Below, piece after piece: positions 20,400-32,820 of a stretch of 64,000 bases of DNA. The translations under genes and the position numbers were made by a program. Origin of the DNA: Lepidonotus clava. Taxonomy: Eukaryota; Annelida; Polychaeta; Phyllodocida; Polynoidae. The notes below the pieces were generated by a model. The model was not told the origin of the DNA. It ran no database searches and was given only the letters and a program-made list of their open reading frames with translations. How positions within the stretch are numbered: the stretch's first letter is position 1; every line of letters starts with the position of its first letter. The stretch covers positions 1,123,501 to 1,187,500 of the forward strand of contig OW387149.1 of NCBI GenBank assembly GCA_936440205.1. The letters are read 5' to 3'.

Positions 20400-22330
20400 A
20401 GGCCTAAAAAGTTCTGGGTTATCAATAACCCCTAATTAGGCTTTTATTTATACTCAGATATTTCCATTATTACTAAAGCTCCTATATTACTATATAAAAT
20501 TTACTTCTAAAAATTCATGATCTTGGACCAAAGATCTATAATACGCTATCATTCCTTGCTCCTTGCTTGGACCCTACCCTGAAGTCAGTCCTTCATCGGC
20601 TATCTATTTGTTTGTAATTAGGGCCTAATCAAAGTACATGTATCTCTACTTATTTGCAATTGGATCTTCAATTCTCTTTTTTTTTTCATTGAATATTTTT
20701 TAAATATATTAGATGGATAGCCGTTCTTGTCTACTATTCTTACGTCACTCAAGTTTTGCACCACGATTTCCTCGCCTCCAACGATGACGGCATGCAACGG
20801 TGAAAATAACACATGGCCAAGGCCACGCTGGAACCGCTACCCTAAGTATGAGGTCGCCACCTCAAAATAAATGAAAGGCTCATGCTCTCTTTAACTATGC
20901 AACGATCCGAAATCAATGTGGTCCTATGTAAAGTTGTGCCGTGCTCGCTAGACCCACATAAGCAATTAGAAAGACAACCAGAACGTTTCACGTACCTCCT
21001 GCTTTTCAGTCAATAATTATTTGCTTTTTGATCAATTTATAAAGGGATCTGGTCTACGCTTGTAGGTGTATGTATTTCCTAAAGAATATCTACAAATTGT
21101 ATGAGTCTCTATATAGGCCTATATGTGCAATAGGATGTTTAATTGGATACTTGACAAAGATAAATCTGCTTCAAACGTTGATCCCGAGGAGGTAGGTGAC
21201 GTTTTTTTTAATATACATTTAAAGCACATGTAGGCCTCCCGGTAGGTTATAGATATTAGCGAAATGTAAATCGATCTAGGTCTAAACATACATGCTCTGC
21301 AGCTGACGACGTTGAAGAAACTTTTAGTGATGTCAATTCTAAACATGAATATTGTTCCTTTAGTTTTTCTGCAGCTTATTTGTGGTTAAAATGGGAATAG
21401 TGGAGTCACAAGTGGAGTCGTTGGGAAAACCAATCTATCCATCAAAGGGAATCCCCCATCCTCCAAAATGTATAGTTAACGTTAGGAAAACCGATTACAA
21501 CTAAAGACTTAGAGGATAAATTTTTTAATGATATGTTTTAGAAAATTACTTATCTAGATAGTACATACTATCTAGAGCTATTGCATGAAAACCCATAGTT
21601 CAGAGGATTCCAAAATCTAATTTTCGTTCCTGAATAATTCATTCGTGGATTAATCTTTTTAATTTCTATCGAAATACTTTTTAGACATCAGAAGTTTATT
21701 GTGAAATGAAATGAAAAAGAAAACACAGAGGAAAAAAATTCAAATTAAAAAAACAAATTATACAAATTTATGAAAACTACACTAGATCTATCAGGTTTCC
21801 AAATCTAATTTTCATTACTGATTAATTCAATTTTTTATGAATCGTTTCCCTGTGTTCTGTTGAAATACTTTTTAGACTGAAGTAATTAATAAGTATTGTC
21901 AAATGAAATTAAAAAGAAAACACAGAGAATATTTTTTATTCAAATATATAAAATTTTACGAAAATTATACCTTTAGTTAAGGTTTCCCGGATATTAAGGA
22001 ATGAAAAATTAAAAGGAAAAAAAAAAAAAAATCGATTTTGGGCTACATTCCGAGGCTGTCTGGTCAGTTTTAAAAATAAATATGATACTTATTAATTCAT
22101 TCTTTTATTAATCTTATCATTTCTTCTATTGATATATTCTTTAAACTGCAAGTGTGAAATGAAAATCCCAGGAATTTTTTCAAATTTACAAAAAAAAATA
22201 TAGATTTAAAAAAAAATTATTCTAATAGGCTTCTATAAATCCAAAGATTAAAAGGGGAAAAAAAGTAGAATCATATCCATAAAGGCCTACATTTCCAGGC
22301 TATCTGATCACTTCTAAAAATAAAAATGAG
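20400..22330. other. Intergenic region between BECN1 and NSF
   Basis: AT-rich and without recognised exons. From about 21620 to 22330 three or four diverged stretches repeat the theme of a TTAATCTTTT-like word, a CTTTTTAGAC-like word, GTGAAATGAAA and CACAGAG, suggesting a worn tandem repeat of about 220-250 bp. Not examined base by base. Confidence 0.4.
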
Positions 22331-22369
22331 TAATATTGAGCCTTCTGCCCCCCTCTCCAGACGGCGCCC

Positions 22370-22423
22370 CTGTCGCCGGTGATGACGTCACGGCCCCACG
22401 GTGGCGTTTCCGACGGATCCAAC
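22370..22423 (+). promoter_or_regulatory. NSF core promoter/5' UTR candidates
   Basis: A perfect CRE, TGACGTCA, lies at 22383-22390, 33 bp before the NSF start codon. The start context AACATGGCGTC also resembles a YY1 element. The segment is GC-rich and CpG-containing. The transcription start is not known. Confidence 0.4.
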
Positions 22424-24643
22424 ATGGCGTCGCTGGTAAGTGCTCCTCCCTTCTAACCTCACATAAACCAAGAAAACAAGCGCCGAGCTCGAGCCACAGG
22501 CACCAAAAACACCCCAGCACGATGGATAAATTCTCGAAATATTTCAAAACGGCGCAGGCGTTCGTGGGAAACAACGTGAACTATGATAAAATCGGGAATT
22601 TTGTTGCTTCGTCATCGTCGGGAGAGGAGACCGGGCCGGGCGGTGAACCCTCCCCGGCCGCCACCCGCCCTCCGCCCGGCAACCCAAACCACCGAGAGAC
22701 GGTCTCTGCAGCCAGCAAAGTCTACACCCCACCACCTCCTACATCTACAAGGCAGATGCCCGTTGCTAGCCATTCGGTTCAGACACATGTAGAGTATTTC
22801 TCAGTTCCCATTCTCTCGGTTTTCTCTCGTTTTCAGCGTGCACTGGTAGATTTTGCCCCGCCCCCTTCGTTCGTCCATTCATTCATTCATTGATTTCTCT
22901 GGTGGTCGTCCCCTGTTTTCGTCCTACCAGTAGGCCGCTTTCCGTGTTGTTGTCAAGCCTAGCTTCGCTCAGTGGTGCCGCCGAGCGCCTATTATTGATT
23001 TTCCTCCCAGTGAATGAACCCCTCCCCCTTTCCCTGCCTCCCATTAAGTTAATACTATAGCAGTGGGATACCAGAAAGAGTAGGCTGGTATTTATAGCAG
23101 TGTTTGAAGAAACGCCCCCTTTTCCCATTTTCAGAATTTTTAAATTTCAAAGTATTATTTTGATAACAGATTTAAAACAAAATTTATTTTTTTAGTCTTA
23201 CAATATTATTAAGATGCAGAGTAATTCTAATTTTAAATATTCTGTGTCCATGAATAGACCTGGATCTCAGATTGTTGTCATCCTTTTTTTATTTTCCCAT
23301 AATTGCAGTGTTTTCATTGACAATTTTATTGTAAAATCAAATCCGAATTTCCTTCAAAAATAACAGAAGTATTTTACATGTAGATTAGAACTTGCTCATG
23401 CAAAAATGTTTTGATTTATCAGATACATGTAGATCTAATACATTTTAACATATATATACTTAGAATCTAGATCTATCAATAGTCTATGTAACGTACATTT
23501 GAATAAAAATACATTTGAATGAAAAAAAAAGCCTAATATTTTCGCATTTGGATTTTGGTGCGTTCAACCAAATTAATAGACCCGTAGTGCATGGCCACCC
23601 TAGCATGGTTGTGAATTCATTTACATTTACGTTTTTGAGTTGATTTCCGTTTAATTTAACCGGCATCTGCCTTGGTGGTTGTTCATTTAGAATTTCTCAA
23701 CGACAAGTCAATCATTTTAACCCCTGGAAATGTCCAAGCTTCCCAACAGCTCTTCACAGCATGGGACAAATGATTTTTTAGACCGACAGTCAACTGTGAC
23801 TTATAAATAAACTCTTTTTATTTTTTTAAATTTTTTTTTGCCGGACCGTTCTATTGAAACATCAACAATAGAAGATTATTTCCAGTTCATCTTTTTGCCG
23901 ATGCATGTCCGAAGCTGCCGTGGTGGTGTTCTTATTAATCTGCTGATATTGCTTGAAGTCTTACAAGTAACAGTATAAACAAATAAGCTACAGAGGTTAT
24001 TTCTTTGTGTGTGTTCATAGAAATAATGAAAAATTTAGAATAACTGGTTTCTGTTGCTATTATAACTTAAGAAATAGCTGAGACACGTTTAAAATGAATC
24101 ATGTGGCCAAAAAGTAACCGACAGTTAATTAATTTATGTTTATAAAGTTCTACGTTGCTTTTTCTATCTCTGTTGAATCTCAGAAACGTACCCTCTTAGT
24201 GAAGTTTTCTTATTCCTCATAAATTTAAGGACATACATTTTCTTTCCTTTATGGTATTTGAAATATCTAAAGTCATTTATAAATGTGTGAATGAAATTAC
24301 AAACAGCATTTCTGTGTCATGAAGTATCGGTATAAACTATATTTGTCGCTAATTGTAATGTGTTGGTTACTTCTTTATGTATCAGAAAACGAATTTTCTT
24401 TATGTTGGAATTTTCGTTTTTCAGTTCAAAACCTAAAATTTACATTTATAATTCATTTCAACATTCACTCATATCCCCCGCACTGTTTCTAGTAGAAGAC
24501 AATCATACAATTGAATTAATTCAGAGCACATTTGTTCGACAGAGATTACGCGTCGCCAAATGTCCTTCGGAGGCCATATCGTTGACCAACTGTGCGGCGG
24601 TCAACCCGCGGACACTGGGAATAGGAGATGAGGGACAGAAGAA
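22424..24643 (+). CDS. NSF: N-ethylmaleimide-sensitive factor (NSF), first two coding exons
   Basis: Exon 1 is a 12-base coding stretch, ATGGCGTCGCTG (22424-22435), followed by gtaagt. Exon 2 is 24543-24643, ending AA|gtaagt. Together they read MASL-RLRVAKCPSEAISLTN and then CAAVNPRTLGIGDEGQKK. Known NSF proteins begin with a short variable leader and then ARCPTDELSLTNCAVVN, so the match to the start of the substrate-binding N-domain is clear although short. NSF is the hexameric AAA ATPase that, with alpha-SNAP, takes SNARE complexes apart after membrane fusion. The next exon must begin in phase 2. I could not find it in the remaining 39 kb, so that intron is very long or the exon was missed. 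Exon 2 is the secure part; exon 1 rests on phase, splice signal and start context. Confidence 0.75.
22522..22893 (+). other. Possible coding first exon of an unrecognised gene, or NSF intron 1 open frame
   Basis: An ATG in good context (A at -3, G at +4) opens MDKFSKYFKTAQAFVGNNVN, YDKIGNFVASSSSGEE and then a Pro/Gly-rich tail. The first 30 residues look protein-like and are amphipathic. The later part is low-complexity, typical of GC-rich first exons. No convincing donor was fixed. It lies between NSF exons 1 and 2 on the same strand. I do not recognise the product. Confidence 0.35.
22900..24540 (+). other. NSF intron 1, no further feature recognised
   Basis: Mostly AT-rich sequence with a CpG-rich start. 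It ends at the weak acceptor TTTGTTCGACAG before exon 2. Confidence 0.45.
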
Positions 24644-25224
24644 GTAAGTGACTTTATACAGGATCAACATCTTTCTTTATTCCAGTAATTATACCATGGT
24701 GTTAGTCAACCAGATAGTAGCTTGGATTAAGATTTGTCTTGAAAATGAGAGCTTTTAAGTGGTCAAAATTGAGGGTGTGGCTTACGCTGTTCATGGTAGT
24801 AAGAGTCGTTAGTTGTGTTGTTTTGAACTGTGTGATTAGCAAGTATATCCATGATACAATTATGCTAAGTTGTAGTCTCAGAAATATATTTTTGGGCAAA
24901 TTATTGACATTTTTTTCAAGGGTTGATTATTTGAGAAATTGGGGGTGCGGCATAGAATAGGGTTGACTCAGAGTTGTAGTTTGAAGTTGAAGATGATGGA
25001 AAGGCCCAAAGTTATGGTGCGGTTTGAATTAGCGGTTTTAAGTTAGTAAGATTAAATTATACACTGTACTGTTTCTAGCAGTGTTTGTGAAAAGCCTAAA
25101 ATTGCCGGACACGTCTGACGGTTGGACTGTCATGGCCTCAGTGGGGAGTTAAGAATGTGCATATTATGGCAGGATTATTTGCATTGGGCAGTCTATTTAT
25201 AGGGCTTATGGAAATGTTAAATTG

Positions 25225-25323
25225 CTGGGTGTCCACAGGACACCCCAGCTGTGACTCTGAGGTCCAATTAGTTAAACCTTGATAGTAAGGGTATGATTTT
25301 CAGGGTGTCCGCAGGACACCCTG
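25225..25323. repeat. Two similar short palindromes
   Basis: GGGTGTCC-aca-GGACACCC (25225-25248, extended by CTG/CAG) and CAGGGTGTCC-gca-GGACACCCTG (25301-25323) are near-identical hairpins about 75 bp apart. A half-site GGGTGTCC follows near 25336. They could form stem-loops; the role is unknown. Confidence 0.7.
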
Positions 25324-25329
25324 AGGATC

Positions 25330-25600
25330 CTGTCTGGGTGTCCTGGGCCTAAAGGGGGGTGGTTAGGAGTTAGGAAACCCAGGACGCTGGATTTAGTGAG
25401 ACCTGTATTTATAGTAGAGGTAACCCCTTTGGTTGTCTGTGTGCTGGCTGGTTTATGACTCTTCCTGCCAAAAACCAGCAGCCGCAAAGCACTCTGGGAT
25501 ACAGGGTGGAATTCCAATTCAAAATGGCTGCTGGATCACAGTCCTAGTCTGAGCAACTAGCGGACTTGGATGTAACTACAGTCTAACTTCCCCTGGGCCT
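25330..25600. repeat. Family E repeat, copy 2 (inverted)
   Basis: It matches the family in the opposite orientation to copy 1: GGTAACCCCTTTGGTTGTCTG, TGGCTGGTTTATGA, AGCACTCTGGGATA and CACAGTCCTAGTCTGAG. Confidence 0.65.
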
Positions 25601-26267
25601 TTCACTGTTTGTGTTAGACCTCATATACCAGGCTAGTGGTCCTGAGTTTGCACTAGTCCGGATCAAAGTACCACTAGTCCATATGAAGTTAATATTTGGA
25701 ATGTTAATGATTTTCACTTGCCCATCAGGCTAGTTGCTAAGAAATTGCACTAGCCCAAAAAGAGTTTTTACTAGTACCCTGTACTAATCACTCTATGTAA
25801 TGGAAAATCCCTGATCTAGGGGGGCGCTAGTATGTTTTTGAAATTCAATATAGGTTTTTTCTAAAATTCCTGGATCTGCCCCTGTAGACCTACTTAGCTT
25901 TTATATTATAGTTTGAGTGCCTAGTGGAGTGGGATGGAACTACAGTCTAGCCAACAGACGGGTTAATTGTTGACAAATGGGACTGGAAGCGGCGCGCGTG
26001 ACAAGTCACGTGACTTAGCAGAGGTCCGGATGTAACGTGTAACTGTTGTCTGTTGAGATGTCCATAGTCTATGGACTAGTGGAAAAATTGTTAAGGAAAA
26101 CCCCTGTAGATGACTGACTCTGGATCCGCCCCGAAAACTTTTATGATGAATGAAGTAATACTTGTTATAGTCCATATCAGGCCCTTTCCTTGGTTGTGAA
26201 ATTGTGACAACGTGTGTGAAACAAGTGACGAAGATAACTAGGGCATGCATTAGTGACCCTATACTGT

Positions 26268-26489
26268 CAGCAGTGTTCGAAATTAAGGGTGTGCCCTGTG
26301 CGTGAGACGCACATTTTTAGGACTGGACACACATTATTAACAAGTGTGCGCCCGGAAAACGCAGATATTTTTCTCACGTTAAGTAACTTAAGATACGGAA
26401 GGTGCATGGACAGATTATACGGTGCATACTCTCACAATATATGCATCCAATGGGCGCATCAATCATAATGTAAGTTTCAAACACTGCTG
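26268..26489. mobile_element. MITE with CAGCAGTGTTCGAAA termini
   Basis: The left end CAGCAGTGTTCGAAATTAA is matched by the inverted right end (CAGCAGTGTTTGAAACTTA on the minus strand), giving about 19 bp with few mismatches around 222 bp of non-coding sequence. Confidence 0.7.
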
Positions 26490-26654
26490 TGTATGTCTTT
26501 CGTCTTTCTATCTGACATTAAACTCACGCTAGCCAGACAGTACACATCCAACCACCTCATATCGCTTAGTAACCATACACCCGTCGACTTCTGACCTATA
26601 GACTTGTATTGCGGCTTCAATTCCATTGCGACATATGATACTTGTAACCTTAGC

Positions 26655-26810
26655 ATCAGGATTAATATAAAGTTGAAAATAATACGATATGATATTGAAA
26701 ATCAGGATTAAATTGAACATACATGATAATATGAGATTGAAAGAGAGGATTAGTTTGAATGTGAACATATATGATGATATGAGATTGAAAAAGAGAGCTA
26801 AGTTCATGTT
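26655..26810. repeat. Degenerate ~50-bp tandem repeat
   Basis: The words GATTAAATTGAA/GATTAGTTTGAA and GATATGAGATTGAAA recur three times with drift. Confidence 0.5.
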
Positions 26811-27204
26811 TAAAAGGTGTACAAGGTGACGATACTATCGGTATTAAAAATTATGATAAAATAAGATTTTAGATAGTATACCAAAAACATTCCATTTGAA
26901 AAGAAACCCCACTAATTAACAGTTTTGTCTTAAAAATCCTATTCTGGTGACCACGAGAGTAAAATTTGATGAAAGAATTACAAAATATATAAAAAAAAAT
27001 TCTGACCGACCTACCCTATGTAGATCTATCTGCGGTTATAAAACTGGTACACAACTATTTCTTTTTAAGCCTAATGATACAACAAGGAGCTACAAATATA
27101 TAGAATCATGCGACAAAGCCATTTCTTAGATGGATAGGGAAATGAATAAGCCTCAGCGACATGCGACAGGGGCATTTCTTAAATTAGACACGTAAGGAAG
27201 GGAG

Positions 27205-27545
27205 GGGCACAGGGTTGTGTGGTGGTTCGAATAGTCATCTCACATGCGGGCGTTCAGGGTTCAATCCCAGCTAGGGCACCACTTTGTGTTCCCCTGTGGC
27301 AATAACAGGGTTATCAAAGGCTTCTAGAGGGCCACCGGCTGTTGTGTTACGACCCCATCTATGCGACCTTGCACATTTAAGAACACCTGCCTCGGTAAAT
27401 GTGTAGGGGTATGGTCTCTATCTTCTCAATCATTTTCTAGATCCAAACCCCAAAGACAGAATTGTCAAAAACCTCGTTCTCGTCATGATATGACAATAGC
27501 TGTTGACATGGCTTTAACCAACAATATAACCAACCAAAGTTTGGA
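27205..27545 (+). mobile_element. tRNA-headed SINE, family C, copy 1
   Basis: The head has GTGGTGGTTCGAATAGTCATC (A-box-like) and GGGTTCAATCCCAG (B-box). The body has CCTGTGGCAATAACAGGG, GTGTAGGGGTATGGTCTCTA and the tail ACCAACAATATAACCAACCA. A C-run follows at about 27550. Related copies lie at 53690-53884 (minus) and 57690-57895. Confidence 0.75.
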
Positions 27546-27699
27546 TGGGACCCCCCCCCCCCCGACCTCCAGGACTCCTGAGATGGCCATGTTGGTATGA
27601 TAGGCCTGTTGTCACTCTGCCGCATTGACATCTCAGTACAAGATTTATCTCTGCACTGTAGCTATACCACTGGGTATGGCCCCGGCCAGTCAAACACCC

Positions 27700-27805
27700 C
27701 ACCAGCAAAGACCGCGGGACTATTCTAGTCTACTGACTGAGTGTACTAATCTTATAATGCCGGTGTATAGTTAATGACCTACATAGCAGAGAGTACTCTC
27801 ATGGA
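27700..27805. repeat. Family E fragment (inverted end)
   Basis: About 40 bases around GGTGTATAGTTAATGACCT and AGCAGAGAGTACTCTC match the reverse complement of 14150-14195. Confidence 0.6.
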
Positions 27806-28744
27806 CTATTTTCCTGGAGCAGAGTTGTGAACGGTGCAGAATGGTCTGTTGTCACTGTCTGATTGAGTTATGGTTAGCTCCATTATTTCCCCAGAGCAGG
27901 TCCTCTGTGGGACCCTGTGTCACAGGCGTGGCCGCTTAGAGCCTCCTGGTAACACTAAATGACAGAAGAGGGGCAGGGCGAAAAGGGCATTGCATGTAGA
28001 TGGAATATCTTACATAAATGTTTTCTATTTTTGTCTGATTTTATGTTTTTTTAATGTCATCACCTCTAAAAAATGATAAATTCCCAAATCAATTTCTGAC
28101 ATCCAATTTCATATGATTTAAGATAATTTCACAATTGTTAATCTTCATTTATCCTGACTTTCATCCTTGATAGTAGAGTGCATGCATATTGATTGTTCAC
28201 ATGGAGAGAGTGGATTATGTGATCAACATAAAATCCCAAGCTAGTCTTATAATAGCTCTTTATCTATGGGAATACACTGCCTTTAATATCAAGGACAGTC
28301 CAAGGGCGCAATTGAAATCATATGCAGGAACCAGGCTTACTTTTTTATGTAATTGATGTAGAATGTTTTTGCTTGGCATTTTGGGTGGCCGATTACGGGT
28401 CGTTTTTCTTGAATAACTAATTTTTGGGGCCTCGAAAAAAAATTGTTTACTTTAATAACACTTTTAATTCATGGAAGCCACATAGTAGTAATATTAGCTG
28501 AAAAACCAAGCGTTTCCAATACACTTTTTATGAAATATTTGTGTACAAAACCAAATGAGAATAACAAAGCCAGACCTTGTTGCTATTCTGGGAAAGCCAA
28601 GTATTTCCCCTCCGAAATATTCTACATTATTTATGTACAAAATCAGACGAAAAACAACAATATCATACTAGACTGCCCATCTATTGATATCTCCCCTCCC
28701 CAATCCCCAACCCTCAACCCCCACCTACTCCATAACCGCCCACC

Positions 28745-29045
28745 TCTGGTAGGGTGGTCCTTCCATGACCTAGATACCTCTTACATAATAGGTTCTTACA
28801 CCATCAAGAGGCCATGGATACTACTGGACACTTAAATTTTGTAAGGAATTCTTTTACTGGCCCTCTATAATTGGCATAGGGAACCCCTTTGATGGTTGTT
28901 TGGGTGCTGGTTGGTTTATTGTCCTACCTGCCACAACCCACGGCCCCAGAGCTTGTTGGGATTTGGGTGGGAATTCCCACCTAAAATGGTCACTGGTTAA
29001 CAGTCCTAGTTTGAGTGCCCGCGGACTTGGACTTATCTACAGTCT
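28745..29045. repeat. Family E repeat, copy 3 (inverted)
   Basis: It shares ATGACCTAGATACCTCTT, TACATAATAGG, TGGGTGGGAATTCCCACC and CAGTCCTAGTTTGAGTG with the other copies. It ends at a long C-run (about 29052-29075). Confidence 0.7.
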
Positions 29046-29359
29046 AAACCCCGCCCCCCCCCCCCCCCCCCCCCCACCACCACCACTAGTAGGGTGGCGC
29101 CCCCTCCTCCTATAACTACCCCACCCCGCCCAGTGGTAGGGCGGCCCTGATGATGGATAATCAATACTCGGTGGATCAGGGTCCAGGCCCCATGTAACCA
29201 TGGCAACGACAGCCACGGGACAGGACTCAGTCCAGGGGAGGACCCCGCCCCCAACCGCCACAACCCCCTTATCCACCCCCCACCCCCATTTCCAAGCCAA
29301 CCCCCACATTTTCCATGAGTGAGATGGGAGAGGGATGAGAGCTGGTACTCTCCAACGAA

Positions 29360-29800
29360 TCCCAGGAACAAAATGCAGCGGGAATACAGTGTGTACTGAG
29401 TGCATAATCAGTCAGGGCTGGCTGTGGGATTTCAGAGGCAAATCAGTGGAAATAAGTGGGAATACAGTTGTTTAATCAGTTGTTATTCCATATATCTTAA
29501 ATGTTTGGTCCAAGTATATATATATATATGTTGGTTCAGAATACTTAGGCTTAATGGCCAGCAATCAGTGGAAATTATCCACCTGTCCAGCAGCAAAGTC
29601 ATCCTGGACAGTGTCTACTTCCTTTATCAGTGTATACTGAAATGCTACTGACTACATTGCTAATCTAATATTTCAGATATACTAATTTACCACTGATTTA
29701 ACCACTGGATTTCCACTCATATTCCCAATTTCACCTCGTAAACCCTTACTGATTCTGCACTGTTTACACACTGCATTCCCAATGCATTTTGTTCTGGGTA
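29360..29800. mobile_element. MITE with ~53-bp imperfect terminal inverted repeats
   Basis: The left end (29360-29412) contains GGAACAAAATGCAGCGGG and AATACAGTGTGTACTGAG. The right end (29748-29800) is its inverted partner with AATGCATTTTGTTCTGGG. A second right end lies at about 40790-40836. Inside, CAATCAGTGGAAAT-type words are repeated in both orientations. Confidence 0.7.
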
Positions 29801-30682
29801 TATGTCTCGACTTGAGAGTATCAAAGATGCAGACTGCTGTCTGGGCGGCAGGATAGTTGGAAGGGATGGGGATAGGATGGATAGGTGAAGGTAGCGACTG
29901 GAATAATTAAAAAACCCGGCCGGCCGAGCGGCTGGCAGGAGCGGTCGACTCTGGCCCATGGTCATTTCCTTACACTGTTACAGTCACCGGGCGGGTGAAT
30001 ACTCTAGGGATGATATCGACCGTGCCCACCGGAGCCTGGATAATCATTCTGATATTCTTGGTATTAAATGACAAACTTCTTTTTCCACTGCAAAAGAAAA
30101 TAAAAGAATAAGTAATATGAATGAAAAATAGATAAAATTTCTTGTCCAGTTTAAAGGACGCATGTATAATAATGGAAATGAAGAAACATTTTTTATGAAC
30201 GTATAAAAATTGTCGCAGTTCAAATCGCTGAAATTCATATAGTCACAAAAGATAGATTTATCATAATATTATGAAGACGCATACGTGTACAAAAGAAGCA
30301 CTGCAAACAACCCCGGATAAATAAAAATAACATAGACAACATATTCATTGCAGTATTACTAAGACTGCCTGAATAATACTGTTTGATTGAAATCTCCTGA
30401 TAACACCATAGAACTTGCATTAAAAGAACTGTTTGCTTGTATTTCCACTCTAATATCATCACAATTCATTTGGATTAACGCAGACCAAAAGAGCCTTGGA
30501 CAGCTCCCAGAAGTAGCACGTGCAGCTCGCCAAATTAGATCAGTCGGCAAAATGGCCGCCTGGTCAGAATAGATTGGACAGATTGATGATTAGACCCACA
30601 GTCAATAATGGGGCTGGAGACCCCTAAAATAGTCTCAGTGAAGCTATTTTCTCTCTCTAAAATCCAACTCGGCCCGAAGGCC

Positions 30683-30872
30683 TTAAGGGCGATTCCCACA
30701 GGCAGATTTTAACAGAGTGGGCCGACTGATTGGCCGATTATATGGGTAGAATTGGCTGACTTTTTATGTTAATTCACATCAGACATTACATTTCAATACC
30801 ACATACTGATGGGCAGTCACGTGAAAATACGATTGGCATTTGGCAGATCAGGCTAGTGGGTATGGGGCTTAA
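30683..30872. mobile_element. MITE, TACCCACT family, copy 2
   Basis: The ends are TTAAGGGCGATTCCCAC and GTGGGTATGGGGCTTAA, inverted and both bordered by TTAA. The interior has GGCCGATTATATGGGTAGAA, close to copies 1 and 5. Confidence 0.75.
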
Positions 30873-31210
30873 AGACACTACAGGAAGTGTAATATACAAC
30901 GACATGGGGCATGGAATTTACTTAAATCTAACATGGATATATTCTTAAAAAATTCGATTTCTAGAAGTAACCATTCCACATGGACACCCCTTCCCTTCTA
31001 CAGCCCCATATAGGCCTAAATATACCTTCATGAAACAAAGACTTTTAGTAATTTAAAATGAATATTCTGATAAATAAGCAAAAATTATAAAAGACGTGTA
31101 TTTTAAAAAAACAACCATGCACATTGAGACCCCTCCCCCCATCAAGAGCCCCCCTATAGCCTTGTAAATCACAACCTTGTACATTATTGATGACTTCCTT
31201 GTCGCTTGTT

Positions 31211-31430
31211 GTTTTACCGGCCTCTGATATGGGACCGGCTGGGACATGGGGAGGTGGGCTATGGTGATTACTCGTACCAAACATATTAAGGTTGCACTAA
31301 GATATGTAACTTAAGTCTTCGTTTGTTTTACCGGCCTCTGATATGGGACTGGCTGGGACATGGGGAGGTGGGCTCTGGTGATTACTCGTACCAAACATTA
31401 AAGTTACACTAAGATATGTAACTTGAACCT
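31211..31430. repeat. Two-copy 114-bp tandem duplication
   Basis: GTTTTACCGGCCTCTGATAT starts at 31211 and again at 31325, followed in both by TGGGACATGGGGAGGTGGGC and ATTACTCGTACCAAACAT. Differences are few, so the duplication is recent. Confidence 0.9.
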
Positions 31431-31469
31431 TTGCCTTCAGAACAATTTTGTTAAGCTCTGAGACTAACA

Positions 31470-31765
31470 GTCTATATGAGCTGTTCTTCCATGACAGATG
31501 CCTCTGGCATAATAGGTCCTTACACCCACGAGAATCAATAGCTACTAGTGCCCACTTACAATCTTCAGGTAATTCATTTACTGGCCTCCTCTTTTCATCA
31601 CAGGTAACCCCTTTGTTAGTTGTCTGTCCTCTGGCTGGTGTATGGGCCTTCCTACCAAAAACAATTAAGTGGCTCAAAAGCATGCTGGGATTGGAGGTGA
31701 AATTCCCACCTAAAATGGCTGCCTGTGTACAGACTCACTTTGGGAAGCAGTGGGTCTGATTCAAC
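31470..31765. repeat. Family E repeat, copy 4 (inverted)
   Basis: It has CATAATAGGTCCTTACACCC, GGTAACCCCTTTGTTAGTTG, AGCATGCTGGGATTGGAGGT and ATTCCCACCTAAAATGGC. Confidence 0.65.
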
Positions 31766-31787
31766 AGACTAGTTTAACTAATGCATA

Positions 31788-31960
31788 ATCTCTTTTGCTG
31801 TTTTTATGACATCATAGTTGTTTGTTTATGTTTCTCAGAAGGGTGAAAGAGGCAGACAGCACATTGCTTGTAGCATTTGTGCAGATTCTCAAAGGGGGCA
31901 TCGCCGTCAGGATGTTCACGACAAAACTTCCCGACTTATCAATCTTTGCTTGTTTAAACA
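31788..31960. mobile_element. Fragment of the GTGCCCCCTAT MITE family
   Basis: It shares GTTTGTTTATG, GTGCAGATTCTC and AAGGGGGCA with the element at 7666-7801 and continues to ATCTTTGCTTG. The left terminus is not clear. Confidence 0.5.
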
Positions 31961-32774
31961 TCATTGCTCGTACCTCCATGACATATTGAGATGGATGGAT
32001 TTTAATATGATAAGAGATGTGATAGAGCATTGGCCCGCTAATTCAAAGGTCTCGGAGGCCTTAGGTCCTTTAACAGAGGGTCAGGCTCCTAGACTGGCTA
32101 ACAAGCCCTGCTATAAGTTCCCTATAGATTTGTAAGTCACAGTTAAAATGTTTTCTTTTTGAAAATAAATTTCCATTTTATGAGTAAAATTTACCTTCCT
32201 TAATTAGAATTGAGTAAAGATGAAATGATAATGGGCTTTTAATCATTGTTTTGATAGAACACATTTTGATAAAGTTCATTTTTAGCTTGGTCCCATAGGA
32301 ATACCTATCCCAGTCTCTTGGTTCAGGCCTATTCTGCTCGCAAGATGTCACACTATCGATATTGAGGATGCCTATTGTCAACTATATTTAATCTTTATAG
32401 ACACAATCACAAAAGACTGAATTAGTAATAATTGTCTTCACCTTAACTTGACATGAGATATTGCTGTAAAATGAAATCCCAACAACAAACAAACCTATTT
32501 TTATCTATATAGTATTGTAGCTAATGGTGGGGACTCCCTCAATCAGTCATGTCTTTAGCCATTCAATTCTCTTGGTTCTCAATGACCGGTTACACAATCT
32601 CATGTTCAGCAGTTGAAGGGCATTGTCCTACAATGGTTGTTAGAATCAGACAGTGTGAGAAGCCAGAAGTGGGTTACATAACCAATGCCTGAGCTAAACA
32701 GCCCTCACTCCTTCACATTAGGGCCACCACTGTCACCTGTAGCTGGGCAGTCCCAAGTGGGTGAGTGATCAGTC

Positions 32775-32820
32775 TGGAAAGATCCCATAAGGGTTGACCA
32801 GACGTTAAACTACCCCAACA
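32775..32820 (+). repeat. 3' tail fragment of SINE family B
   Basis: CATAAGGGTTGACCAGACG and TTAAACTACCCCAACAA match the 3' end of family B. Confidence 0.6.

Noticed and set aside
20180-20439. Proline/glycine-rich frames around 20300
   Set aside because: They are translations of homopolymer runs.
29033-29405. Gly/Trp-rich open frames on the minus strand
   Set aside because: They arise from a poly-C run and a GC-rich low-complexity stretch.
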